Of a DNA stretch of 64,000 nt, positions 25,397 to 35,611 are shown piece by piece. Each line of letters opens with the position of its first letter. Positions within the stretch are counted from its first letter, which is position 1. This DNA comes from Alphaproteobacteria bacterium (GTDB lineage Bacteria; Pseudomonadota; Alphaproteobacteria; RF32; CAG-239): NCBI GenBank assembly GCA_015062535.1, contig SUUK01000003.1:62001-126000 (forward strand), in the 5' to 3' direction. The notes under the pieces are model-generated. The model was given only the letters and a program-made list of their open reading frames with translations. It did not search any database and was not told where the DNA came from. The position numbers and the translations under genes are program-made.

Positions 25397-27182
25397 ACAT
25401 ATCTATTTCTAACCATGTAGTTTCTTTTTCATCTTTTTCTTTTTTTAGTTTTTCTAATTCTTTGAGCAAAAAGTAAAATCGTTTTTCATCTTTATTAAAC
25501 AAATTTGCATCAGATAATTCTTGCTCTATATTTAAGATATCCTTTTCTAGTTGCTCTATTTGGCCTGGCAAAATATCATACAGACGCTGTTCTTTGTAAC
25601 TTAATTTAGTTATAGCTTTAGGTTCTGCTATCTTTTTTACTTCTTTTTTCTTTATATTATCTTTAGTTTGAGGAGCTTTATTGGCAATATACTTATTATG
25701 CAGTTCTTCATAGTCACCGATATGCTCTATTATGGTACCATCACCTTTCATATAAAGCATTGATGTTGATATTTTATTTAAAAAATCCCTATCATGACTA
25801 ATTAAAAGTATTGTTCCTTGGTATTCATCTAGAACTTCTTGCAAAAGATCTAGAGTATCCATATCTAAATCGTTTGTTGGTTCATCTAAAACTAAAAAAT
25901 TTGATTCTTTTGCTAAAGATAAAGCGAGCATTAAACGATTTTTTTCTCCGCCTGACAAACAAGAAACTGGACTTTTAGCTTGATCTGGGGTAAACAAGAA
26001 ATCTTTTAAGTATGCAACAACATGTCTATAATGCCCTCTTACATATATATGATCACCTTCTCCACATAATGTGCGCCACAATGTCTTTTCCGGATCTAGC
26101 ATTTCTCTGTTTTGGTCAAAATATGCCATTTCTAAATTTTTTGCTAAGCGAACAAAACCTTTATCTGGCTCTAAATGTTTGGTTAGCATCTTAATTAATG
26201 TTGTTTTTCCCGCACCATTTGGGCCAACTATTCCAATACGATTACCTTTTAGCATTCTTATAGAAAAATCGTTTACAATATTCCTTGTGTCAAAACTTTT
26301 AGATATGTGCTTTGCTTCAAGAACTAGTTTTGATTGAATGCCTGCATCTTTTATCTCTAAATCAACAGATCCTATCTTTTTTACTAATTCTCTTCTTTCT
26401 TGACGAAGCTGAATTAATCGTCTTAAGCGTCCTTGATTTCTTTTTCTTCTTGCAGTAACTCCTTTATGGAGCCATTCTGTTTCTTCCTCTATTTTTTTAT
26501 TAAGGTTACGTTCTTTTATAATTTCTTCATTTAAAATTGCTTCTTGCCAAGCTTCAAAACCTGCAAATCCTTCATTATTTGTATAAACTATGCCTCTGTC
26601 TAACCATAGGGTTTTATTTGAAACATGGTTTAGAAATGATCTATCGTGACTTATTACAATAACAGCTCCAGTAAATTTCTTTATTTTTTCTTCTAGTTTT
26701 TCAATAGTTGTAATATCTAAATGGTTTGTTGGCTCATCAAGTAATAATATATCTGGCTCCGATATCAATGCTTTGGCAAGAGCTGTTTTTTTTACTTCAC
26801 CACCTGATGCTGTTTTAGGTGAAATATCCCCCTTAATATCCAGTTCATCAATTAAAATATCTGCTTTATAACTTAATTCTTTTACATTTTCACCCTTTAT
26901 TCCTGATAAAATAGCATCTTTTAATGTTTCATACTCATAAAATGAATTTTCTTGTTCCATGTAAGATACTTTTGTTCCTGGTTGGATAAATATTTCTCCA
27001 TTATCAGGTGTAATAATTCCTGATATAACTTTTAAAAGCGTTGACTTGCCACACCCATTACGACCAACAAGACAAATTTTATCTCCTCTTAAAATATTTA
27101 GAGTAACGGATGTAAAAAGTGGTTTTACTCCAAATGTTAAGCTAATGTCTTTTAAGGTATATATAGGTGCAATTTGTATCAT
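25380..27182 (-). CDS. uup: ABC-F family ATPase, Uup-like
   Basis: 600 residues with two ABC domains and no membrane segments. The Walker A motifs are VGRNGCGKST and VGPNGAGKTT; the signatures are ASGGEVKKTALAKAL and LSGGEKNRLMLALSL; the Walker B motifs are ILLLDEPTNHLD and FLVLDEPTNDLD. A basic helical linker (TARRKRNQGRLRRLIQLR) joins them. A coiled-coil domain follows at the C-terminus (about 520-600), which is the Uup-type layout; Uup binds DNA and ribosomes. ABC-F proteins act on ribosomes in translation or antibiotic protection. Another subfamily is possible, but the C-terminal coiled coil favours Uup. Confidence 0.82.
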   Translation of the reverse strand: MIQIAPIYTLKDISLTFGVKPLFTSVTLNILRGDKICLVGRNGCGKSTLLKVISGIITPDNGEIFIQPGTKVSYMEQENSFYEYETLKDAILSGIKGENVKELSYKADILIDELDIKGDISPKTASGGEVKKTALAKALISEPDILLLDEPTNHLDITTIEKLEEKIKKFTGAVIVISHDRSFLNHVSNKTLWLDRGIVYTNNEGFAGFEAWQEAILNEEIIKERNLNKKIEEETEWLHKGVTARRKRNQGRLRRLIQLRQERRELVKKIGSVDLEIKDAGIQSKLVLEAKHISKSFDTRNIVNDFSIRMLKGNRIGIVGPNGAGKTTLIKMLTKHLEPDKGFVRLAKNLEMAYFDQNREMLDPEKTLWRTLCGEGDHIYVRGHYRHVVAYLKDFLFTPDQAKSPVSCLSGGEKNRLMLALSLAKESNFLVLDEPTNDLDMDTLDLLQEVLDEYQGTILLISHDRDFLNKISTSMLYMKGDGTIIEHIGDYEELHNKYIANKAPQTKDNIKKKEVKKIAEPKAITKLSYKEQRLYDILPGQIEQLEKDILNIEQELSDANLFNKDEKRFYFLLKELEKLKKEKDEKETTWLEIDMLKSSL

Positions 27183-27316
27183 TTTCTTATAGGATATTTT
27201 TGGGGTTTTAATTTACTTTTTGTTTTTTATACTTTATTTTTTAATGAAAGCAATATTTTTTTACCATCTATTAGTTTTTTTATGGTATTTTGGCATTAAT
27301 AGGAGTTTAAATTAAA

Positions 27317-28435
27317 ATGAAATATTTTTTATACATTTTTAGCAGCCTTTTGTTTACAATCTCCACATCTTTTGCTCAAATAGATTTAGGTATTGAAAAT
27401 ACTTTAATAGAGGATTCATCAAGTACTTCGGAAAATGTTTTGCCAACAGATAACAATGCAGAAAAATCTAGTATAACAACTAATTTGATAAATACATTTA
27501 CAGGTGATAATAAAGATGAAAAAGAAGAAGTTATCACTATCGATGGCTTAAAGGAAAAAGCTGATGCTGGTGATGTGCAATCTCAATTAGATTTGGGATA
27601 TATGTTTTTATATGGAGCAAATGGAGCAAATATAGACTATAAACAAGCTATTTTATATTATGAAATGGCAGCAAAAAATAAAAATCCAGTTGCACTTAAC
27701 AATATGGGAAGTCTTTACTTTAATGGAATTGGAACAGATATTGATTATGCAAAAGCCATTCAATATTTTGAAGAAGCTGCAAATCTAGGTAGTAATGATG
27801 CGGCATTAAATCTTGCTATTATATATCTTGGCTCTGACAATAAAAATAAAACAGTAGATGATTTAAAAAAAATACATAAACTACTTAATCAAGCTCAAAA
27901 ATCTAACTATTCTGCAAAATACCTACTAGGATATTCTTATTATACTGGTTTTTTGGTTCCTCAAGATTACATAAAAGCATTCAAATTGATAAAAGAAGCT
28001 GCTGATAATTTTTATGATGAAGCGCAATATATTATTTCTGAATTTTATATTTCAGGAAATGGAACAACAAAGAACTACAATCAAGCAGTAAAATATTTAA
28101 GAGCTGCAGCAACTCAAGGACATAAAGAAGCTATTGTTAAACTTGCGGATATATTTGCTGAAGGTAAGATGTATACAAAAAGTATAACAAGTGCTCATGT
28201 TTTATATAATGTTGCTGCTGTAATGGGAGCTGAAGGAGCTGCTGAAAAACGTGACGCGCTTGAAAAGCAACTTAAAATAGAAGATTTACTTGCGGTGCAA
28301 GCTCGTGCAGAAAACTTCAAACCTGAACCTTCTAAACAAACTTTATTTATAAGACAAACTTTTGGTAATAGTCTAAAGACATATATTGATATGAATTTGG
28401 GAAATATAACAAATATTGTAACAGATATTGAATAG
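27317..28435 (+). CDS. Exported Sel1-repeat protein
   Basis: 372 residues. A signal peptide (about 1-20, ending SFA-Q) is followed by a Ser/Thr/Asn/Glu-rich linker to about 75. Then Sel1-like repeats of about 36 residues follow, for example AGDVQSQLDLGYMFLYGANG, NPVALNNMGSLYFNGIGTD and SNDAALNLAIIYLG. Sel1 proteins act as scaffolds; secreted forms often mediate host or envelope interactions. The partner here is unknown. The YbhN-like gene follows 19 bases later, so the two are probably in one transcript. Confidence 0.8.
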   Translation: MKYFLYIFSSLLFTISTSFAQIDLGIENTLIEDSSSTSENVLPTDNNAEKSSITTNLINTFTGDNKDEKEEVITIDGLKEKADAGDVQSQLDLGYMFLYGANGANIDYKQAILYYEMAAKNKNPVALNNMGSLYFNGIGTDIDYAKAIQYFEEAANLGSNDAALNLAIIYLGSDNKNKTVDDLKKIHKLLNQAQKSNYSAKYLLGYSYYTGFLVPQDYIKAFKLIKEAADNFYDEAQYIISEFYISGNGTTKNYNQAVKYLRAAATQGHKEAIVKLADIFAEGKMYTKSITSAHVLYNVAAVMGAEGAAEKRDALEKQLKIEDLLAVQARAENFKPEPSKQTLFIRQTFGNSLKTYIDMNLGNITNIVTDIE

Positions 28436-28454
28436 TTGAAAGGGATTTTTAGTT

Positions 28455-29402
28455 GTGAAAAAATCATCATTATTAAATAAAATTATTTCTTGGCTAGGAC
28501 TATTCTTTTTTGTATTGGCTGTATATATGATTTATCGCCAACTTTCTAAATACACTATGGAGGAACTTAAAAATGCTATTTTAGGTATTCCTCACAAAAA
28601 TTTAATTTATGCTGGAATTGCTTCTTTTTCTGGATATGTAGCTTTATCCACGTACGATTTTCTTGCATTAAAATATATAAGAAAAAAATTAAAAGCTTGG
28701 AAGTGGATTTTAACAGGATTTATTGGTTTTTCTGTAAGCAATAATGCTGGGCATGCAATTGTTTCAGGCGGTGCTGTTAGATATAGGTTCTATTCTAGAT
28801 GGGGGGTTAGTACTGGTGATATTGTAAAGATGATAACTTTTTCAGGTTTTACATATTTGGTTGCATGCTTTTTCTTGATTATACTTGGGTATGTTATGAC
28901 TCCAGAAAATGCTTTTGGTGAAAATAGCTCTACAAGATTTTCAACAATGATTACAGCTATTTTATCTGCAATAGGACTTGCTATTTATTTTTGGGCAAGT
29001 CTTTATTATAGAAAAAGTGTAATTATTAAAGGCGTTAAATTTAGGATGCCAAAATTTAGTCTTGCTGTTGAACAAACATTAATCGGTAGTCTTGATATTG
29101 TTATGGCATCTTTAGTTTTATATTCTGTTTTAATTTGTTTTGTTGAAATAGATTTTATGGTATTTATGGGAGCTTTCATTATTGCTCAGGTTTTAGGTGT
29201 ATATAGTCAAGTTCCTGGGGGGCTTGGAGTTTTTGAGCTTGTTTTCTCAAATATTCTCCCTGGACAAGACAATCAAGCTATTCTATTTGGCGCTTTAATT
29301 GCATATAGAATTATTTATTACCTATTACCTCTCTTAATTTCTGGAATTGTTTTATTTATATATGAATATATGAAAGCAGATGAAAAATTAGAAGAAGCTT
29401 AG
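28455..29402 (+). CDS. UPF0104/YbhN-family membrane protein (MprF flippase-like)
   Basis: 315 residues, about eight hydrophobic helices. The start is GTG, with AAAGGGA upstream. It has the features of the lysylphosphatidylglycerol synthetase transmembrane/UPF0104 family: the NNAGHAIVSGGAVRYRFYSRWG segment (here in residues about 96-118) and QVPGGLGVFELVFSNILPG near the C-terminus. There is no catalytic aminoacyl-transfer domain, so it corresponds to the YbhN/flippase part only. The role in E. coli YbhN relatives is envelope lipid related and not well defined. Confidence 0.8.
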   Translation: MKKSSLLNKIISWLGLFFFVLAVYMIYRQLSKYTMEELKNAILGIPHKNLIYAGIASFSGYVALSTYDFLALKYIRKKLKAWKWILTGFIGFSVSNNAGHAIVSGGAVRYRFYSRWGVSTGDIVKMITFSGFTYLVACFFLIILGYVMTPENAFGENSSTRFSTMITAILSAIGLAIYFWASLYYRKSVIIKGVKFRMPKFSLAVEQTLIGSLDIVMASLVLYSVLICFVEIDFMVFMGAFIIAQVLGVYSQVPGGLGVFELVFSNILPGQDNQAILFGALIAYRIIYYLLPLLISGIVLFIYEYMKADEKLEEA

Positions 29403-29430
29403 TAATAATTGATTATTAAAAATAAAAGAA

Positions 29431-29464
29431 AACAGCCTCCATTTAGAGGCTGTTCTTTTTTTAT
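29431..29464. terminator. Shared terminator between YbhN-like gene and mscL
   Basis: AACAGCCTC pairs with GAGGCTGTT around a 7-base loop, followed by C and a run of T. It separates convergent genes. Confidence 0.8.
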
Positions 29465-29475
29465 TTTAAGCTTAA

Positions 29476-29907
29476 TTACTTTAATTCTGATGTACAATGA
29501 GGACAACGAGTTGCTTTAATTGCTATTTCAGAACAACAATGTGGACAAGTCTTTGTTGTTGGTTCAGCTGGAGCAGCAGCTTCTTCTTTACAAGCCTTTT
29601 CTTGCAATTTATTAATAGCTTTAATCAAAATAAATACAGCTAATGCTACAATGATAAAGCTAATTAAAGCATTAATAAACAAACCATAATTAATTGATAC
29701 TGGGTTTTCACCTTCGGTTAAAACAATTTTTAGATCTGAAAAATCTACTTTACCTAGCAACAAACCAATTGGTGGCATCAAAACGTCTTTTACTAAAGAG
29801 TCTACAATTTTACCAAAAGCAGCACCAATAATGATACCAACAGCCATATCGATAACATTACCACGCATTGCAAATTTTTTAAATTCAGAAATAAAATTCC
29901 TTATCAT
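29476..29907 (-). CDS. mscL: Large-conductance mechanosensitive channel with C-terminal zinc ribbon
   Basis: 143 residues. Residues 1-100 are a normal Msc[21 protein letters not shown] (about 10-28), the first helix with [15 protein letters not shown], a periplasmic loop, and the second helix (about 75-96). The cytoplasmic bundle is replaced or extended by an Ala/Glu/Pro linker and a zinc ribbon with Cys121, Cys124, Cys135 and Cys138 (CPHC, then CPHC). MscL opens under membrane tension during osmotic downshock. The ribbon is not part of E. coli MscL, though similar tails are, to my knowledge, known in some other bacteria. It stands alone before rbfA. Confidence 0.92.
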   Translation of the reverse strand: MIRNFISEFKKFAMRGNVIDMAVGIIIGAAFGKIVDSLVKDVLMPPIGLLLGKVDFSDLKIVLTEGENPVSINYGLFINALISFIIVALAVFILIKAINKLQEKACKEEAAAPAEPTTKTCPHCCSEIAIKATRCPHCTSELK

Positions 29908-29927
29908 TTTAATCTCCTAAATAGGGG

Positions 29928-30326
29928 TTAGTCTTCATCTTTGCGACTTAAGTCTTGAGCGACTTTAGGATCTCGCAAAAGTTTTTCTATCCGGTCAACT
30001 TCAGCAAAACTCTCATCCATGCGGAAGTTTAGTTCCGGAGTGTAACGAAGCTTTAGTTTTGAAGCAATGAGTTTTTTCATTCCCCAACTTTCAGCATTCA
30101 AATCGTCTTCTATCTGACCTAAGTTTTGACCATTTAATGTTGTAAAATAAATAGTACAATATTTTAAGTCAGGAGAAATATCTACATCTGTTATTGTAAC
30201 TAAATTATCTAATATCAAAGGATTTCTAACATCTCCACGCTCTAAAGCACCAGCTATAATCTTCTTTATTTCTCTTGAAATGCGAAGTTGACGTTGAGAT
30301 GGTTCTTTATAGTTAATTGTAGCCAT
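29928..30326 (-). CDS. rbfA: Ribosome-binding factor A
   Basis: 132 residues with a KH-like fold. It starts with a basic helix (PSQRQLRISREIKKIIAGAL), then the VTITDVDISPDLKYCTIYFT strand region and KLIASKLKLRYTPELNFRMD, which are typical of RbfA. It binds the 30S subunit in maturation of the 16S rRNA 5' region. It is the last gene of the rimP-nusA-ylxR-infB-rbfA operon, 12 bases after infB. Confidence 0.94.
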   Translation of the reverse strand: MATINYKEPSQRQLRISREIKKIIAGALERGDVRNPLILDNLVTITDVDISPDLKYCTIYFTTLNGQNLGQIEDDLNAESWGMKKLIASKLKLRYTPELNFRMDESFAEVDRIEKLLRDPKVAQDLSRKDED

Positions 30327-30338
30327 AAACTATACTCC

Positions 30339-32813
30339 TTATAATTTAGCAGCAATTGTTTCGATTTCATAACATTCAATATAGTCACCTACTTGAATAT
30401 CATTATAATTTTCAAAACTCATACCACACTCATAGCCTTCTTTAACTTCTTTTACATCTTCTTTGAAGCGTTTTAATTGAGCAAGACTACCATCATGGAT
30501 AACTACGTTATCTCTTAATAAACGAACTTTTGCACCACGTTTAACCATACCTTCGGTTATCATACAACCACCAACACGGCCAACACCTGTGATGTTGAAT
30601 ACGTTACGAATTTCTGCATATCCAAGGAATTTCTCACGAAGTTCAGGAGAGAGTAATCCTTCAAGACCTTTTTTAACATCATCAGCTACATCATAGATAA
30701 TTGAATAGTAGCGAATATCTATTCCATCACGACGAGCCATATCACGAGCTTGAGGAATTGCACGAACGTTAAATCCGATAATGAATGCATTTGATGCTTT
30801 TGCTAAAGTTACATCTGATTCAGAAATTGGACCAACTGCAGAGTGTAAAACTTGAACAGATACTTCTTCATTTGAAAGTTTAGTAATTGTTCCTTCAATT
30901 GCTTCAATAGAACCTTGAACATCAGCCTTAATAATTACAGATAAGTGTTTAGATTCACCTGATTTAATCTTATCTAACATTTGTTCCATTGCAGATTTTG
31001 CACTCTTAACAAGTTTTGCTTCACGCTCTTTACGTATACGATAGTTAGTTACTTCACGAGCTTGGTTTTCATCTTTTACAATGATAAAGTCATCACCAGC
31101 TGACGGAGTTCCTTGCAATCCTAATACTTCAACAGGAGTTGCAGGACCTGCTTCAAACACTTTTTTACCATGTTCATTAAACATAGCACGAACGTGTCCC
31201 CATTCTTTTCCAGCGATAATAACTTCACCTACTTTTAATGTTCCTTTTTGAACAAGAACAGTTGCCACGTTTCCGCGTCCTTTTTCCATTTTTGCTTCAA
31301 TAACAACACCATCTGCAGAACGATTTGGATTAGCTTTTAGGTCTAAAATTTCTGCTTGTAATAATATTGCTTCAACAAGTTTATCAATATTTATGCGTTT
31401 TTTAGCAGAAACCTCTGCACATAAACATTCACCACCCATTTCTTCAATAGCGATACCATGTTGCAACAATTCTGTTTTTACTTTCATTGGATCTGCAGCT
31501 GGTAAATCTATTTTGTTTATAGCAACAACTATTGGCACATTTGCAGCTTGTGCATGGCGAATAGCTTCAATAGTTTGTGGTTTAATACCATCATTTGCAG
31601 CAACTACCAATACCACAATATCTGTTACCTTTGCACCACGAGCACGCATTTCTGAGAACGCTTCGTGTCCAGGTGTATCAATAAATGTGATTTTTTGACC
31701 ATCTTGTAATGTAATTTGATATGCACCAATATGTTGTGTAATACCACCTGCCTCACGAGAAACAACATTTGTTTCACGAAGAGCGTCAAGAAGTGATGTT
31801 TTACCATGGTCAACGTGTCCCATTACTGTTACAACTGGAGCTCTTGGTAGTAAATCATTTTCTGTATCATCAGGACCTGTTAATCCCTCTTCGACATCAC
31901 TTTCTGCAACACGTTTATATTTGTGTCCCATTTCTTCTACAATAATTTGTGCAGTATCTGCATCAATTGCTTGGTTAATTGTTGCCATAACCCCTAAAGA
32001 CATCAATTTTTTAATTACTTCAGAGCTTTTTTCTGCCATACGGTTTGCAAGTTCTTGCACAGTGATAATCTCTGGAATAATAACTTCTTTTATGATCTTT
32101 TCTTGAGGTTGAACTTGTTGAACAACTTGCTTTGGAGCTTTTTTCTTATAACGACGGCGAGGCGCACCATAACCATAGTCATCTTCATCCTCATCATCAT
32201 TAAACATATAAGAATTTACATTTATCTTATTATTACGCTTTGGTGTTTCAAAACTACGTTTTTGAATTTTTTTACGTTCTTGTTCAAAAGTTTCCTCTTT
32301 TGTTAGAGGTTTAGAAGACTCAGACTGTGTATTCTTTTTACCTTTTTTAGCATAAAAATCGTCTTCATCATCATAATCTTCTTTTTTATCTTTATGCTTA
32401 TGATTTCTTGCATCATTCTCAACAACAGGTTCAATAACAGGAGCAGGCTTTTCTTTTACTTCTTTTTTAGCTGCTTCTTGTTTATTTTTTTCTTCCTCTT
32501 GTTTTTTCTTTAAGGCTTCTTGTTTTTCTTTTTCTTCTTTTTGCTTTTGACGCAATAATGCCTTTTCCTCTTCTTCTTGTTTTCTTTTGGCATCATGCTC
32601 TTTAGCCTTTGCTAATAACTCTAATTTTTGAGCTGTAGCTTGATCTATTTCAACAGATTTATTTGTTTCTGCTGTTTGAGTAACAAATCTTTTCTTTCTA
32701 ACTTCAACTTGAACCATTTTCTTACCATCAGGTTTAGCTGATAAGCTTGGCTTCTTCAAAGTTAGGGTTGATTTTCCTGATAATGTAAGTTTTTTGCCAT
32801 TATCTTCTGTCAT
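30339..32813 (-). CDS. infB: Translation initiation factor IF-2
   Basis: 824 residues. The N-terminal 230 residues are Lys/Glu-rich and disordered (runs of [18 protein letters not shown] type). The IF2N-like segment comes next, then the GTPase with [36 protein letters not shown] and NKIDLP, then the OB and C-terminal domains that bind fMet-tRNA (ending [20 protein letters not shown]). It recruits initiator tRNA to the 30S subunit. Its start overlaps the ylxR stop by 4 bases, so the two are coupled. Confidence 0.97.
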   Translation of the reverse strand: MTEDNGKKLTLSGKSTLTLKKPSLSAKPDGKKMVQVEVRKKRFVTQTAETNKSVEIDQATAQKLELLAKAKEHDAKRKQEEEEKALLRQKQKEEKEKQEALKKKQEEEKNKQEAAKKEVKEKPAPVIEPVVENDARNHKHKDKKEDYDDEDDFYAKKGKKNTQSESSKPLTKEETFEQERKKIQKRSFETPKRNNKINVNSYMFNDDEDEDDYGYGAPRRRYKKKAPKQVVQQVQPQEKIIKEVIIPEIITVQELANRMAEKSSEVIKKLMSLGVMATINQAIDADTAQIIVEEMGHKYKRVAESDVEEGLTGPDDTENDLLPRAPVVTVMGHVDHGKTSLLDALRETNVVSREAGGITQHIGAYQITLQDGQKITFIDTPGHEAFSEMRARGAKVTDIVVLVVAANDGIKPQTIEAIRHAQAANVPIVVAINKIDLPAADPMKVKTELLQHGIAIEEMGGECLCAEVSAKKRINIDKLVEAILLQAEILDLKANPNRSADGVVIEAKMEKGRGNVATVLVQKGTLKVGEVIIAGKEWGHVRAMFNEHGKKVFEAGPATPVEVLGLQGTPSAGDDFIIVKDENQAREVTNYRIRKEREAKLVKSAKSAMEQMLDKIKSGESKHLSVIIKADVQGSIEAIEGTITKLSNEEVSVQVLHSAVGPISESDVTLAKASNAFIIGFNVRAIPQARDMARRDGIDIRYYSIIYDVADDVKKGLEGLLSPELREKFLGYAEIRNVFNITGVGRVGGCMITEGMVKRGAKVRLLRDNVVIHDGSLAQLKRFKEDVKEVKEGYECGMSFENYNDIQVGDYIECYEIETIAAKL

Positions 32814-33397
32814 TGGTTACTATCTCCGTTTAACGATAAAAAGTTTTCATACTTTTTTAAATTATTATAAACCATACGTGACGTATCACTTTTTAGAATA
32901 GCAATATGCACTGTATTTTCTTTATTTAGAGTTATATCTAATTCATCTATACTAAATAAATTAAATATTTCAACACTTTTAGCAAGAAATGCAATTTTTT
33001 CTTTCCCATCTTTACCTGCATCAAGTGCTTCTATTATAAATTCTACCTTATTTTTTTTAATTTCCTCTTTTACTTTTTCAAATCCTGCAACTAAAGCTCC
33101 AGCTTTACGAGCGATATTTAAGCTATTTAATGCCTGCGTTTTTATTATATTTTCTACAATATTTACAAAATCATCATCTATTTTTAGATTATGGCGAGTT
33201 ACTTTGTTAAAAAGCTTTTTTGCAAGAGCTGTTTCTAAAGATATCCGATTGTTCGTAACATAAATACCTTTTCCTGGAAGTTTTTTATTAAAATCAGGAT
33301 AAAGAGTATTACCAATCATAACAAAACGCAAAAGTTCTGATGTTGGTTTTGTTATACCATCGACGATACATTTACGAACAATCGGTTTATCTGTCAT
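32810..33397 (-). CDS. YlxR/DUF448 RNA-binding protein with L7Ae-like domain
   Basis: 195 residues from the ATG at 33397, chosen because AGAGG lies 7 bases upstream; a TTG at 33403 is in frame but poorly placed. Residues 1-80 are the YlxR fold: [19 protein letters not shown], then [20 protein letters not shown]. The rest ([20 protein letters not shown]) looks like an L7Ae/L30e-type domain, as in the longer alphaproteobacterial versions. Its place between nusA and infB is conserved. It probably binds RNA or RNase P; the precise role is not settled. Confidence 0.88.
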   Translation of the reverse strand: MTDKPIVRKCIVDGITKPTSELLRFVMIGNTLYPDFNKKLPGKGIYVTNNRISLETALAKKLFNKVTRHNLKIDDDFVNIVENIIKTQALNSLNIARKAGALVAGFEKVKEEIKKNKVEFIIEALDAGKDGKEKIAFLAKSVEIFNLFSIDELDITLNKENTVHIAILKSDTSRMVYNNLKKYENFLSLNGDSNQ

Positions 33398-33408
33398 AAA
33401 CAACCTCT

Positions 33409-34926
33409 TTAGTTATTTTCTTCGTCTTTGAACCAATGTTCACGAGCAGCCATGATAATACGATTAGCTTCAGCTTCTGTAATGATGCCTTCGCCTAAAA
33501 TTTCAATTAATTCATCAGATGCAAGATCTGCTAAATCATCAAGATTTTTAACATCATGCTCTGCAAGACTTAAAATCATATCTTGATCTAATCCTGCAAT
33601 TGTTTTCAAGCTATCATCAACACCTAGGCTCTTTGTTTTTTCAACGAATTCTTTATTACGTTGTTCAACAAAAGCTTTTGCTCTGTTTTGAAGTTCTTGA
33701 GCAAGATCTTCATCAAATCCGTCAATTGATGATAATTCATCTAGTTGAACTAAAGCAATCTCATCTACTGTTGAGAAACCTTCTGATATCAAAACATGAG
33801 CAATCATTTCATCAACGTCTAGAGCAGAAACAAAACGTTCTGAACGGATTTTGTTTTCTGTTGCTCTACGTTCACGCTCTTGCTCTTCTGTTAAGATATC
33901 AATATCAGCATTAACTAACTGAGATGCTAATTTAACATTTTGGCCACGACGACCAATTGCTAAAGAATATTGTTCTTCTGTTACAACAACTTCAATACGA
34001 TTGCTTTCTTCATCAATCACAACTTTGCTAACTTCTGCAGGAGCTAATGCACTAACAATGTATTGAGCTCTATCAGAAGAATAAGGAACGATATCAATCT
34101 TTTCACCTTGAAGTTCTGTTACAACTGCTTGTACACGAATACCACGCAAACCAACACATGCACCTACTGGGTCAATAGATGTATCTCTTGCACGAACAGC
34201 AATTTTTGCTTTTGAACCAGGGTCACGTGAAACACCCATAATTTCTACAATACCATCATAAATTTCAGGAACTTCTGATGTGAACAATTTTGCCATAAAT
34301 TCAGGGCATGTACGAGATAAAAAGATTTGTGGGCCACGTGTTTCACGTCTTACATCTAAAACATATGCACGAACTCTGTCACCATTTTTGAAGTTTTCTC
34401 TTGGAATTATTTCGTCACGGCGAAGAATTGCTTCTGTTTTACCCATATCAATAATAACATTACCAAATTCAATTCTTTTTACTGTACCATTGATAATTGT
34501 ACCAACTTTTTCTTTATATTCCTCATATTGTTTATTACGTTCTGCATCACGAACTTTTTGTGTTATTACTTGTTTAGCTGTTTGCGCTGCAATACGTCCA
34601 AAATCAATTGGAGGAAGTTGATCTATAATAAACTCACCAACTTTAATATCTGGATTTATTCTTTGAGCTTCTTTTAAGGTTAATTCTGTTGTTTCATTTT
34701 CTATAACATCAACAACTGCACGATAGCGAGCTAATGTTATTGCTCCTGTTTTACGGTTTATACTTACACGAATATCATGTTCAAAACCATATTTTGAACG
34801 ACCAGCTTTTTGAATCGCTTGTTCCATAGCATCAAAAACATCTTCACGGTCAATATTTTTCTCTCTAGCAACAGCATCTGCTACCATTAAGATTTCAGGT
34901 CTTGGCATATTAACGATATTTTCCAT
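33409..34926 (-). CDS. nusA: Transcription termination/antitermination factor NusA
   Basis: 505 residues. The N-terminal RNAP-binding domain is about 1-130, the S1 domain about 135-200 (GTIINGTVKRIEFGNVIIDM), then KH1 and KH2 (VGACVGLRGIRVQAVVTELQ; YSLAIGRRGQNVKLASQL), then two helix-hairpin-helix repeats in the acidic C-terminus (about 350-500). NusA modulates pausing, termination and antitermination. In E. coli it also affects its own operon's leader terminators, which is relevant to the hairpin at 35477-35502. Confidence 0.97.
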   Translation of the reverse strand: MENIVNMPRPEILMVADAVAREKNIDREDVFDAMEQAIQKAGRSKYGFEHDIRVSINRKTGAITLARYRAVVDVIENETTELTLKEAQRINPDIKVGEFIIDQLPPIDFGRIAAQTAKQVITQKVRDAERNKQYEEYKEKVGTIINGTVKRIEFGNVIIDMGKTEAILRRDEIIPRENFKNGDRVRAYVLDVRRETRGPQIFLSRTCPEFMAKLFTSEVPEIYDGIVEIMGVSRDPGSKAKIAVRARDTSIDPVGACVGLRGIRVQAVVTELQGEKIDIVPYSSDRAQYIVSALAPAEVSKVVIDEESNRIEVVVTEEQYSLAIGRRGQNVKLASQLVNADIDILTEEQERERRATENKIRSERFVSALDVDEMIAHVLISEGFSTVDEIALVQLDELSSIDGFDEDLAQELQNRAKAFVEQRNKEFVEKTKSLGVDDSLKTIAGLDQDMILSLAEHDVKNLDDLADLASDELIEILGEGIITEAEANRIIMAAREHWFKDEENN

Positions 34927-34953
34927 TACTTCCTCTTTTGTTTAAAGTTAAAG

Positions 34954-35454
34954 TTAGTTTTGATTATTTTTATGGGCTTTAAGATATTGCTCCCATAATT
35001 CATCTGTTAAAACAATTTTTGCTTTTGATATATTATCATACGCAATTGTATAGTCTGTTTCCTCCATATTAATAACAACATTGTTGCCATTAACTTCTTT
35101 TAATACTCCCTTAAAACGTTTACGTTTTTCAACCATTTCAAGAGTTTCAAGCTTTATAACATAACCAATGTAACGACTAAAGTGCTCAAGTTTGGTCAAA
35201 GGTCTATCAAGCCCTGGAGAACTCACCTCTAACACATATTTATCATCTATTGGATCTTTCTCATCTAATAGAACAGATAAAGCTTTACTTACTGTTGCAC
35301 AATCGTCTACAGTAATTTCTTTATTATAATCTTTGTGTTCAATCATAATTTGAATCACAGGATTTTTATCCCCTATTGTTAAAACTCTAACAATTTCAAA
35401 ACCTAAGTTTTTAATTGTTGGCTCAATAACGTCTTCTAAATAATGCTTTTGCAT
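34954..35454 (-). CDS. rimP: Ribosome maturation factor RimP
   Basis: 166 residues. The N-terminal alpha/beta domain has IEPTIKNLGFEIVRVLTIGD and KEITVDDCATVSKALSVLLD; the motif YVLEVSSPGLDRPLTKLEHF is diagnostic of RimP. A C-terminal SH3-like domain follows. It works in 30S subunit maturation. It is the first gene of the operon. The ribosome binding site AGGAGAG lies 6 bases before the ATG, and the leader holds a terminator-like hairpin only about 25 bases upstream. Confidence 0.95.
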   Translation of the reverse strand: MQKHYLEDVIEPTIKNLGFEIVRVLTIGDKNPVIQIMIEHKDYNKEITVDDCATVSKALSVLLDEKDPIDDKYVLEVSSPGLDRPLTKLEHFSRYIGYVIKLETLEMVEKRKRFKGVLKEVNGNNVVINMEETDYTIAYDNISKAKIVLTDELWEQYLKAHKNNQN

Positions 35455-35476
35455 TAAACTCTCCTATATTTGGTAA

Positions 35477-35502
35477 CAAAAAAGCGGGGCTTTTGGCCCC
35501 AC
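35477..35502 (-). terminator. Terminator hairpin directly upstream of rimP (possible attenuator)
   Basis: On the minus strand GTGGGGC pairs with GCCCCGC across a 5-base CAAAA loop, followed by TTTTTT. It lies 110 bases past the autotransporter stop and about 25 bases before the rimP ATG. There is no room for a promoter between it and rimP. It is either the autotransporter's terminator with read-through into rimP, or a leader attenuator for the operon. Confidence 0.75.
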
Positions 35503-35611
35503 TTTCAAGTTTTTATGAAAGGTTATGGTTGTTTTATAACACATAATTTTTAAAAATAAAGCTTTTTTTACACTTAATTCTCATATTTTTTTATTAAATA
35601 CCCATTTTTAC

